Shown piece after piece: positions 23,201 to 33,298 of a stretch of DNA of 38,513 nt. Under the pieces are notes generated by a model, which made no database searches, was not told where the DNA came from, and was given only the letters and a program-made list of their open reading frames with translations. A program made the position numbers and the translations under genes. Source of the DNA: Thoreauomyces humboldtii. Its lineage: Eukaryota > Chytridiomycota > Chytridiomycetes > Spizellomycetales > Powellomycetaceae. The DNA is taken from positions 1 through 38,513 of the forward strand of contig JADGJA010000133.1 in NCBI GenBank assembly GCA_027596035.1. Reading direction: 5' to 3'. Numbering within the stretch: position 1 is the first letter of the stretch; each line of letters begins with the position of its first letter.

Positions 23201-26137
23201 AGAACGGGTGGGGTTGACTTTCTGCACGTAGATCTCGATAAACTTGTACTGGTTGTTCTGATAAAGGAACATGACCAAGTCGTGGACGAAGTCGAACCGG
23301 TCGCAGACGATTATCAGAGGAAGTTGGTCCTGCAGCTTTGCTTCCTTCAGGAAGTTCTTGACGCGCTCAGGATCGTAACAGTTACTCTCGCGACAGATGC
23401 GTTCGACCTCCTTGAGCTGACCAGTCCTGCAAGCGGCCTGAATGTACTTGAAGTGGACGTCACCATCCTGGCTGAAGTTTACCACAGAGCCGAGGTAATA
23501 GTAGAGGCCGTCAGAGCTTTTGAATCCCTCGAACATCTCGATAAGGTTCTTTGGTCCAAGCTGCTCAGAATACTTCGTGGCAACCTGAACCACGATTTGC
23601 AGGTTCTGGCGGATGTTGTTGCTCAACATTTCCTTGAGCGATTCCAAGGATTGCTCAACCGACAGGCGTCCGAAAAAGTTGACGACCCACTCTGGGTTCA
23701 ACAGGTTGGTATGTACGATAGTTCGCTTGATGTCGTAAATGTCCGTGTAATGTTCAAGAGCCTGCGGAACACCAAGTCAATATGTTAATCCTCCTGAGGG
23801 GCCCCAGCTATTGCAAGTTACGTACGCGTTGAAACAGGCCGGCCTTTTCGCAGAGGGTAGCGATGTATGCTCGGTCGTAGTGGCTGAACATGTCGTTGCT
23901 AAGGATTGCATCCGCAACCTGAGGCGTGTGCAAAAGGTTCATTTCCAAAAGCTTGGTTTGCAAAGCTCCATGCTCAGGCTTGTTGTCTTTCAAAGCATCG
24001 AGGAGGAAAGAAGTTGCTTGTTGAACCATATTCATCGACGCGAAAACGTCGACAATCGATTCCAAGGGCACGAGAGGTCCGCTCTCATCGTTCACAATTA
24101 AGCTGGCGAATTCACCTCCCTTCTCCGGGTCGATGCGGAGGATGTACTGAAGCAGATAGGGGTAATCCGGCTGGTAGCCGACCTTCTTGGCATACAACAC
24201 GATCTTATTGTATTGCTGGGTCTCGGCAAAGCAAGCGACAACCTAGACAGAACCCGTTAACACAAAGCTTGCGAATTAGTGTTTAAAACATATGTACCTT
24301 GTTAGGGACGTTCGCGCGCAGATAAACAGAAAGAGCCAGAGTAGGATCAAATTGCTTGACGATATCTCCCAGTTCCTCACTGCAGTTAAGCTATCGACAC
24401 GTCTCATTGAGTCGCAAGGTTAATATGGAAAAACTTTGGATTGCACTTACTTTGTCCTCCTTAAGCCACTTCTCAAGCAAATTTTTACGACCTTGCTGCA
24501 AAACTGGCTTAGCTAGTTCAATTGATTCGAACTTGTTGAGCTCTCCGCTCTCAAGGAGAATTCCGAAGTACTGGAGGATCGGAGTCATCTTTCCGGGCTC
24601 GGCTGGAACCTGCTTGAATCGCTCAATGGTCGCTGACGTCCTCAACATGCCCCGAGGGGATGTTGCAGCAAGCTTAGCAGCTTCTGACCAGTTCTGCGTT
24701 GCCATGTAGTGGTTGAAACGCTCTCCGACGATGTTGTCGGCCCCAGGCATGTTGTTCCGCGTAGCCAACTTTACGGCTAGTTCGGGGTTGTTCAAAGTGC
24801 TCATGATGAACGGAATCAGGTTGTTCTCATCGATGCTCACTGACAAAACCTAAGACGTCTCGGGAGTCAGAGATATGTTACATGCAATTTCTACTATAGT
24901 AAAGTGCGTGTCTCGCACCTGCCCCCTCCGGTTGACACCGATGATACCACCAGTTGCTTCGAGCTCGGCGGTCACGAAGATGGTCTCTCCGCTGATACGG
25001 TTCATGTAGATGCAGGCACCGGTCTCCAGGTCGTACAGGTGGATGAAACCATACTTGGTAACCAAGAAGATAATGTCGTACTTCTTGCTGACTTGCATCG
25101 CAACAGGGAAATCCGTAACAGCGTCAGGAGGGAAATAGACGTCGACTGCTCGCTTCTGGAAGACGGGGGCGCCTTCCTTGTGATCCACTTCGACAACGTG
25201 CAGCTTCAAAATCGATTGTGTCAGAATACGTACGGCTTGTCGGGCCGACAATTCTTACGGCTCACCTTAGCGCCGTTAGCCGTTCTTGCCGCAAAGGTGA
25301 AAAGCTTGGTGGCAGGTTGGCTGGGATCCGTCTTCAACTCTGCAAAGGCGCCAGCATGACCCTCAAGAGGCTGGCTTACGCCACGCTCCTTGGAATAAAG
25401 CTGCATGTTGCCGACCACGCGCCCTTGCTGCAGACATCAAAGCTTCAGACAGTGCAACCGCAGTGACATCGATAGCTGTCTCAGTTACCTGCGCAGAGAT
25501 ACCAATAAGGAGAAGCCACTTCTCGTCAGCGGCAACACGATAGTTAATGATCTGAGACCCTTGCAGGTTTGCGTTCCTTTCGAACATTTTCACGGGCGCC
25601 GAGTCTCCGTCCATGGACCAGTGGTACACGGTTTTCTCGGTTACTACACCGAGGGTGGTCACGGATATCCACTTCCAAAAGACAACATCTTCCGTCATCA
25701 AATGCGCCTTCACTTTGGACTTTGTGTCGATGTTGAAAATCTGAAGCTGAGTCCCGGCTACAAGAAGTGAGAGAATAATAAGAACATCGATCGCGGTTAC
25801 TCAAGCTACTCCACCATGCAAACCTTTCAATGCAATGATTTTGGACGCGGGGTTCATTATGGCAGAATCGGCGGTAATTGGGCGGCGAATGACATTGTTG
25901 ACGTCGTTCATGTCGATGATGACCACCTGGTTCTGTTCGCCGACCTTATCACGGATGCAGATGTACTTGTCCGACTCCATGGTGAGGGTGTTGAAACCAA
26001 TGTTGGCCGCATTGATGTTGAGGCTTTGGAGCTAAGTTGAACGCGTTAAAGGACTTGAGCACACCGTGGGAGTTTAATCGCAACGGTACCTGAACATGCT
26101 CCTGGAACTTTATAGGTAGATACTGTGGGGCGGCCAT
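20262..26137 (-). CDS. CHC1: Clathrin heavy chain
   Basis: Fourteen exons give 1681 aa with every phase closing: 26090..26137, 25824..26031, 25489..25757, 25266..25427, 24919..25203, 24451..24849, 24298..24390, 23826..24242, 22535..23761, 21814..22463, 21132..21750, 20888..21064, 20478..20820 and 20262..20410. The product forms the triskelion leg of vesicle coats at the plasma membrane, trans-Golgi and endosomes. The N-terminus [16 protein letters not shown] leads into the seven-bladed propeller ([18 protein letters not shown]). The linker, then seven CHCR repeats of short helices ([45 protein letters not shown]) and the trimerisation end follow. The tail is Gly/Pro/Gln-rich, as in other fungi and animals. 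Length matches the family. Its 5' end is divergent from a TMEM170-like gene. Confidence 0.97.
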
Positions 26138-26642
26138 TCCGTCTCCGGTCTTCCGTCGCGGCGGGGCAGCAAGGGTGGGAAGGCTTGACTATCGGAGGGT
26201 GTCCTCTTGGGATTGCCGGGAGAAGCGCGGTGCTGCGAGAGAGGGAGAGTCGTGAAGTGCTTATTCCCAGACAAGGTATCAGACGTGAACGTGAAGCGAG
26301 AGTAATGTATGTAAGTAGTCCTCTACGTGAGACTGCAAGGGTGTTGCGTAGGAAAGCACGATTGGGGTGATTAGCCTTGACGTCTGCTGCAAGATGTCGC
26401 CGCTCGTGCTCTTGGGGGCCAGAGGAGAGAGGCGGCTGATGGCCTTTTTTGCTGACAACAGCGAAGTTGCTCTCCGCCGCCCCCCCGCGACGCCGCGAAC
26501 CCTTCCCGAGCATCCCCACAGTTATAACGCTGGCCAGCAGCTCCTTCCAGTCCATCGAACCTACTCACTATTATACGCCAGGGAACAGACAGTCAGTCCG
26601 GAGGACAAGCCGTCGCGCGTCACCCACTCGCGACGCTCCGGA
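26138..26642. promoter_or_regulatory. Divergent promoter region, clathrin / TMEM170-like
   Basis: About 500 nt between divergent start codons, with no supported exon. It is GC-rich with a C-run near 26480, and probably holds both promoters. I see no clear TATA box. Confidence 0.4.
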
Positions 26643-27279
26643 ATGGACTACTTTGCGAGCAAGACAGGTCCTCCGAGTACCTACACGTAAGTCACATCCG
26701 CTGTAGCTGTTTGGGGAGCCACGCGATCGACCCGCTTAACAAAGTTCCTTTCCAGCGCTCCCAATTGGCCTTCCTTGCGAGAATGGGTCATAGGCGATGA
26801 AACGGATACCAAAACCACCGACACGCTTTGGTACAAAAACGGTATAATCCTTTCCAGCTTGGGCCACACGCAGCGAACACCGCTCACGATCTGGCGCTTG
26901 AAGACATCGTCGCCTTCACGACCATCTGGACGGTCGTACTTTTCGCAGTTCTGTACGGCATAGCTGGTCTACGCGCCTATATGGTGTTTTTCAGAAGCAG
27001 ATTAGGAGTCGTTCTCCTCTTCTCATTTTTGGGTATCGGCCTGTTCGCCGGTGCAGCCTCTGGTGCCGTTGGTACGTAAACGCACTTTTCCTCGGATAAG
27101 GGCGCTGGCAAACGGCTCAAGCCTAGATCTTTCATCTTTTAGTAGGAATCCTGCTGGCCAGTGTCTACAACGCGGGATATTTTGCGATGGCAACTTGGCT
27201 GCCACTTGCGTGGGCCATGGTTCAAGTCTTCCTGGTAATCATGCACGCCGACGCGGATCTCTCTCTCAACAATCTATAA
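26643..27279 (+). CDS. TMEM170-like small membrane protein
   Basis: Exons 26643..26686, 26756..26841, 26874..27071 and 27143..27279 give 154 aa. The second intron (26842-26873) is only 32 nt. The N-terminal 55 residues are soluble. Three hydrophobic helices follow: IWTVVLFAVLYGIAGLRAY, LLFSFLGIGLFAGAASGAV and WLPLAWAMVQVFLVIM. The arrangement, with a Gly-rich second helix and a Trp-flanked third, resembles the TMEM170 family, which helps shape ER sheets and the nuclear envelope in animals. That assignment rests on layout and partial motif similarity, so function in this organism is inferred. The gene is convergent with NDUFAF2. Confidence 0.65.
26842..26873 (+). other. 32-nt intron
   Basis: Begins gtataa and ends acgcag. 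Removal restores the frame (phase 1 on both sides) between the soluble and membrane parts of the TMEM170-like protein; without it the frame is lost. Confidence 0.7.
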
Positions 27280-27392
27280 TGGGGAAACATCTTGCCGAAG
27301 TTCGGGGATGCATTTTTGCCCCGCTATCGCAACGTTACTTGCCAGTGAGAACCGGGTGATCCATATGTTGCCACGGAGGCTGGAGAAGGCAG

Positions 27393-28121
27393 CTACCGCC
27401 GTGATGCCGGCCGCCATGCGCCAGGCTCGAACGTATCTCCTTGTCCCGACGGCGAAGTCACGGTCGCAGAACTGGACACTGGCGCTGCCCGGTTGCTCTC
27501 GTGGGCTTTAGGAACAAATCATTAGGCGCATTGGGGGTTAGATAGCTTGCGAATGCAATACTACCTGATGGCAGGCTGGCCTGCTTTTGCTGTTCGAGCT
27601 CTATTTTCCGCTCCGCCCATTTCCGATCAAGGTCCGCTGCTCGCTCAAGCGTAAGCTTCTGCTGAGCGTTGAACCTCAGCAGTTCCTATATTGACGGAAA
27701 CAGTAAGCGGTAGCCCTACTGTGATTCGGGCTGAAGGAACAAGCTATAGAGCGGGTGGGCCATGAAACCCCCTATACCACCGTTCGGTAGTTACCTCGAT
27801 GGTCGGGGCATCGGGTCTGCTGTGCCTCATCCATGATTGCCACTGTGGAGGAATGCGGTTCGGGTCGTAAAGATGAAACTCGGTTTGACCGTCAAAGTAT
27901 TCGATGGTACGCCGTGTTCGGTCGGTGCCTCCTCGTGCAGACGGCCCTTCGAAGTACATGTTGCCCATTAGATCCTTTCCGACCTAAGTTGAGACAGTAT
28001 GAAATCTGAGCATGGAATGACGCAGCACCAGCAACTAGACGATCCATGGTGATTATACTATTCTGTGTGTAGTCCATGGCAGCGTCGTGGCCTTCCATGC
28101 GTTGACGATTCTGCGAAACAT
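27393..28121 (-). CDS. NDUFAF2: Complex I assembly factor NDUFAF2 (NDUFA12-like)
   Basis: Exons 28059..28121, 27795..27983, 27565..27685 and 27393..27505 give 161 aa with all phases closing. The protein assists assembly of mitochondrial NADH:ubiquinone oxidoreductase and is a paralogue of subunit NDUFA12. The N-terminus MFRRIVNAWKATTLPW is the family start. VGKDLMGNMYFEG, RRTIEYFDG and YDPNRIPPQWQSWMRHSR carry the NDUFA12/NDUFAF2 core, including the conserved P.QW..W(M/L)RH motif. A charged helix (LTLERAADLDRKWAERKIE) and a C-terminus ending PGAWRPASRR favour NDUFAF2 over NDUFA12. It implies that this fungus retains complex I. It is divergent from the WD40 gene. Confidence 0.9.
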
Positions 28122-28365
28122 GCTTCTTGCGTTGCCTCGGTCTGAGAAATCCCCTAGGAAATCCCGACCCTTCGCGTCTTCAGGTCTCCTTTTGGGGCTC
28201 CCCATTGCCCCTTTCTGGAGATCACGCTTCTCGCTTTCCTCAACCCATCAACTGTAATATATCGAAGCTTTGTCCTCCATCGTCTGCATTCGTCCGTGCG
28301 AGACTTCAACCTACGTCTTCAACCTTCGTCACCTGGCGGTTCGGTCCGCAGCGTGCAAACTCTCC
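28122..28365. promoter_or_regulatory. Divergent promoter region, NDUFAF2 / WD40 gene
   Basis: 244 nt between NDUFAF2 and the proposed WD40 start, with no supported coding. It probably contains both promoters. Confidence 0.35.
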
Positions 28366-30928
28366 ATGGACGAAAGTACAGAAATAAGGGGGATGGGAAT
28401 GGTTGCTATTTGAAGTGACGCTCACGGAACGTTTGAAGGCCACCGGCTGCGGCTGTCTGTGGAGGACTCTGCAGGTCCTTGGACTAGCTCCGCACTATCG
28501 GAAGGTCCCACCGGTGCACCTGCAGGAGGGGATGCAGTGATAGCTTCGGAAGCGAGGAACTCCACCGATGCCGAGCTTGGGGGATCCTCGTCGAGCCTCA
28601 CGGTCCCGAGCTTGCCCACGGATGTCCAGACGAGCCCAGATGACACTCGCCGAAGCAGGTCGGATCAGATCAGGAAAATCGGCTGGGTGGTCTCTTACTG
28701 ACGTTTTCCTGTAGCCTGATCACCGTTGCAGCGAACCAATATCACGTCGGGAATCAGAACAAAACGGTTCGGCCGAACGAGGATATATTTAATGCGAACG
28801 AGGAGCACATCAAAGAAGTGTGTGTGTCCACGCAAACTTCTCAATCCCGGCGAGATGGCCGATGGGGATCGCTGTAACATGCCTTCTCCTGCCAGGACAT
28901 TGTGCGGATGGTCGTACAGTACCTGCATGATGGAGGATATCACGCCTCCAAAATGACTCTCTTGGATGAGGCCAATGTCAAATCTTATGAGCGCGAAGAG
29001 CGTCAATTTGAGATAAGGCGGATGCGAAAAGCCGTGCTTGGTAAGTTTAGGGGTTGAGCAAGGTTCAAGGCCCAGGCGAAGCGACTCGCTCATTCCCCAG
29101 ACAACGTTTTTCAGACGGTGATTGGGCTGAGGTAGACAAGCTTTGCACCAAAACGCTCATGAAGAACCACAAAAGCTTCCTTTACGCTGTCTACAAACAA
29201 CAGTATCTGGAGTACGTTGAGCACCACGAAATTCAGAAGGTAACGCCTCGCTGGTGCTACCCTCCTAAGCGCAGATTGCACGCGAGGGCTCACTGCTTCT
29301 GATTTCACAAAGGCATTCACGCATTTGAACAAGCGCCTGAAGCCTCTGGAGCATTTGCAGACCACGCCCAATGAATTCAAGGATCTTTGTTACCTGCTTA
29401 CTGTCAAATCTACCTTAGATGCGCCATCTTTTAAAAACTGGGATGGCATCATGCCCGCAAGGTAAGGGAATAGCGAGAGCTTTGGAGTTTCCCGTGCCCC
29501 GGCATAACTTTTTAGTTTGCAGAGAAAAGCTTGCTGAGCATTTCCAAAACATGGTCGACTTCGAAAACGCGGATCGAGAAGGTACCTTCGGATGAGGGCT
29601 TCCTCTGTCTTGGTCTTCTGGCATAACCGTATTGATCTTGCCAGGTTCGGTTTATGTGCCACCACAACGATTGCTCAACATGCTGCGGCAAGCGGTAGCC
29701 TACCAAATCGAATCGTCTCGATATCACCCACGCATCGCTCCTCGCGTGACCACGCTTTTGGAAGACTATCAGTCCCTTGTCATCCCGAATGCCGTACGGA
29801 GTAGTTTCGTAGGCCACAAGGGCAACGTCAAGTGCGTGGATTTCATCGGCGACGAGGGTCTCTCCCTTCTCACGGGATCCAGTGACAACACATGTCGAGT
29901 CTGGGACACTGAGACGGGAGATTGCCAGGCGGTTCTGGAAGGTCACACATCGCGGATATGGGACGTGGCGTCAAACAAGTCTGGAACCATCCTCGCCAGT
30001 GCGTCCGGGGACGCGACCGTCAGGTTGTGGGACCACAAACCGGGAAAGACACACTGCCTGTCGACATTGGAGGACAGTTGCGGTGACGTTTACTCTGTCA
30101 AATTCCATCCTGCTGGCCGGCATGTGGTCACGGGTGGATATGATAAGACGGTCCGCCTTTACGATCTGGAACGCTCCGTGGTCGTTAAATCGTTTTTGGG
30201 ACATCAATTGTCGGTATCGCAGACTATCTTCAATCCACTTGGCAATCTGATCGTCACCGGGTCGAAGGATAACACTATCAAGTTCTGGGACATCGTATCT
30301 GGTAAGTTCGATTTTAGTTTACATGAGACTGGGGGTATTTGCTCATACGAAGTGCCCTGACCTTAGGTCTCTGCATTCGTACCATCACGTCCCATCTCGG
30401 TGAGGTAACCTCAGTCGAAATGACTTCCAATGGAACGCTGCTACTCAGCAGCTCAAAAGACAACTCAAATCGTCTTTGGGACATCCGGATGGTAATTTTC
30501 TCGCTTTTGGCCTCGATGCATTCTGTTTGGTCTCAACGATTACCATGAAACTGACGCATGCCATTTCCGAGCAGCTCAGGCCAATACGAAAGTTCAAAGG
30601 GCATCAAAACACATCAAAAAACTTCGTCAAGGCCGGGTTCGCTGGGGACGCGTTGGTGGTTGGAGGCTCCGAGGTACAAGCAATCGGAATTCACGTGGTT
30701 ACATTCATCATCAGAAGACTAAAAGAGCTTGCTCTTCGATTTCAGGACGGGATCGTGTACATATGGGACGCAGCAAAGGGCGACATTTTGCAAAAGTTGC
30801 GAGGACATTCAGGTGTAGTGTATGGGGCCGTGTGGAACCCGCGACAGGCGCTGTTTGCCAGCTGCTCGGACGACCGAACGGCCAAGACTTGGTGGTTTGA
30901 CTCTTCGCAGCCCCTTTTTGAGGGGTAG
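28366..30928 (+). CDS. CTLH/WD40-repeat protein, SMU1-related
   Basis: Eleven exons give 613 aa: 28366..28375, 28475..28658, 28715..28817, 28896..29040, 29115..29239, 29313..29461, 29523..29581, 29645..30301, 30367..30491, 30572..30673 and 30746..30928. The first exon has only 10 nt (ATG plus two codons and one base); its phase fits, but it is the least certain part. Residues 1-65 are disordered. IVRMVVQYLHDGGYHASKMTL is a LisH-like helix, followed by a CTLH-type region (GDWAEVDKLC, YLEYVE) and VPPQRLLNMLRQAV, which resembles SMU1. About seven WD repeats follow (SSDNTCRVWD, SGDATVRLWD, GYDKTVRLYD, SKDNTIKFWD, SSKDNSNRLWD, SEDGIVYIWD, SDDRTAKTWW). SMU1 acts in splicing with RED; whether this protein does so is unproven. 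It could be a separate WD40 family. Confidence 0.8.
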
Positions 30929-31304
30929 AGAGGACGCGGTGGGTTCCTATCCATACTAGTCACTGTTACATCCTTTCATACATCACGGTTTTCTATAAAA
31001 TTGACATTTAACCGGCTGATTCTATTCTTGTGCGATAGTACAGGATCCCATGGAGGTCGCAGCTGGGATGGGGCTATTGTGGAGGGGGGAAAGCGATCTA
31101 CTACGATCTGACTGACACCGAAACTCTGGAGCTAGGTTTATAATCCATGTGCATACGATAACGCCTGATCTGCCTGGGCAGCACCGACTTAGCCGTTGAA
31201 GATTCTGGGTGTGCGCCTGCCATTGAATCTCTACCATTTTGAAGAAAGTGTATTGCCTGCACGGGAAGGTCACCCGGGAAAACTGTGCTGCGAGGCGAAT
31301 GTCA
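30929..31304. other. Convergent intergenic region
   Basis: About 375 nt between the stops of the WD40 and RlmN-like genes. An A/T-rich patch at about 30990-31010 may be a 3' processing region. I see no gene. Confidence 0.35.
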
Positions 31305-32875
31305 CTATGATCGAGCTTGCACATACTTGACCAGGACACGACCCAACACCAGGGCCAGAGATCCGGCTATTATGAACCTGACCATGCGGTCCCCAGCGAA
31401 GCCGGGAGATGTTGCAGCCGGAGTCCCATCATCGGCAAGCGGCGCCTTTGCGTCCCGCGCGTTCCGCCGCTTTCCGGTAGGGGTCGCCGCGACCTTCGAT
31501 CTTCCACCACCGGCCATCAGATCCTCCAGATCCGCCACGTTCTTCGGCGCCTTCGGATCCGTAACCGCGCCGTTCTTTTCCGAATCACCGCATCCAGCCT
31601 TCTGACCACCGTTGTCGATGACGAGCTGTCCGCAGGCACTCGCCGAATCGGCGCCCATCGTCTGTCGCAGAAGGACATGCACGTCGTAGGATCTGACGGT
31701 CTCGGCAAAGATGCGGGAAGCCTCGCGGGATGGAGTCTCGTAATCGAACGGGACCGACGTGATGTTGTAAGGGATGACGTTGAGAAGGACCTCCCGCCCC
31801 TTGAGCAGCTTTCCGAGATCGTGGGCCGTCTCGACCGAGTCGTTGATGTCCTTGATGAGGACGTACTCGACCATGATATGACGACGACGGGACTTTGACT
31901 TGATGTCCTTGTTCTGGTTCTCGATGAAGGCATCGCAGGCGGCGAGGATCCTATCGACATGCCACGCTTTGGACGTGGGCACGATCTCACTGCGGAGAGC
32001 TTGAGTGGGCGCGTGGAGGGAGAGGGCGAGACCGACGGCGGGGGCATCGCGCTTAAGCGCCTGGATGCGGGGCACGACGCCGACCGTGGAAACGGAGATG
32101 CGGGAGGGTGAAAGAGAGAATCGGGATGTATCCGCCATGGCTTTGATCGACATGATCACGGCATCGTAGTTGTCCAGAGGTTCGCCCTGTCATTAAGAAG
32201 GTGATATGAGACACCACATCCCGGCCGCCCCGATCCATGTTTCCGCGGCCATACCATTCCCATGAAAACTACATTGCGAATCTTCTCGACCTTGTTGGCG
32301 TGGTAGATCTGCTCGATGATCTCTCCGCTGGTAAGGTTGGAGAGCAAGCCCATGGTTCCGGTGGCACAGAAAGTGCAGCCCATGGCGCATCCGACCTGAC
32401 TGGAAACGCAAAGGGTGGCGCGAGATTTGGACCTGAATGCGAGAGGGTCGTCGTGCTTGACCTCGTTTGGATCAGGAGGTCCCTCGGACCGCCGACCCTT
32501 TCGCTTCTCGAGCTCTCGGGGGAAACTGTCCAGTTCGACCTGACCGTAACGCATGATGACACTCTCTATGCGTTGACCGTCCTGAAGCTCTATCAGGAGC
32601 TTCGTGGTGCTCATATCCTTGGCGTCGGTCTGAGTGACCACGCGACTGGTGGTAAGGACAAACTGCTCGTCAAGAACCTTGGCAGCTGCCTTTGGGAACT
32701 CTGCGATGTGTCGCCATGGAGTGAGGGAGTCTGCAGGAAGAAGTTCGGGTCGCTGGATGAGGACTCGCCACAGCAAGCGAGCGGCAGAATCCTTTATTCC
32801 TTCAGCCCGGAAGGCCTCCAACACGAGTTCCTCATCGAAGATGGACTTTGGAGAAAGGACTCGGGCTTTGACCAT
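31305..32875 (-). CDS. rlmN: RlmN-type radical-SAM RNA methyltransferase with C-terminal membrane anchor
   Basis: Exons 32255..32875 and 31305..32186 give 500 aa; the intron is 68 nt. Bacterial RlmN methylates C2 of A2503 in 23S rRNA and A37 in some tRNAs. The [4Fe-4S] motif is [10 protein letters not shown] (Cys 163, 167, 170). The two catalytic Cys are at 156 (LCVSSQ) and 392 (SACGQL). GMGEPLDNY is created by the splice, confirming it. [13 protein letters not shown]....R.EIVP and [12 protein letters not shown] complete the fold. Beyond the usual end, residues 400-472 are polar and disordered and 475-495 form a hydrophobic helix ([16 protein letters not shown]) just before the stop, a tail-anchor layout. 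I see no mitochondrial presequence. It could be an organellar or cytosolic enzyme of bacterial or endosymbiotic ancestry. Confidence 0.9.
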
Positions 32876-33298
32876 TTTTCCTTTCGGGAACGAGCGTAGG
32901 CTGGAAATGAGCAGGCGTGGTTGTGGCGAGTCTCTTCCGGGGCAGTCAAGTCTGGCTCTGCTGATATGCGCTGACGTGGTAGATGCAATGAAGTGAGGAT
33001 GTACAGTAACTTGCAGCTGATGGATGTTATAACCAGACGAGACGCTTCGAGTCCGACTATTGGGGAACGCTAATGGGGGTCGAGTGCTGACTGTACAGAA
33101 GTAGTAGTTTTGTGAGAAAAACTATTTGCTCAGCGGGGAAAAAAGAAGGAAAACTGAAACTCAAACTCTCTGTGTCCTGTCCAGGAGTTTCGGACACTGT
33201 GGATGACCTTCCCCCTCAAAAAATGTTACACCCTGGACATTTTGAGTTGGGAAGGAAACAGCATCCCGGAAGCTCTCCCTTGCTACCCGGGACCTCGC
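32876..33298. promoter_or_regulatory. Divergent promoter region, rlmN / FAN1
   Basis: 423 nt between two divergent start codons. An in-frame upstream extension of FAN1 is open from 33203, but it looks like leader sequence and I prefer the ATG at 33299. I see no other coding or named motif. Confidence 0.35.

Noticed and set aside
28687..28714. 28-nt intron candidate in the WD40 gene
   Set aside because: Splicing there leaves the downstream exon out of phase; a 56-nt intron from gtcgga at 28659 keeps the frame.
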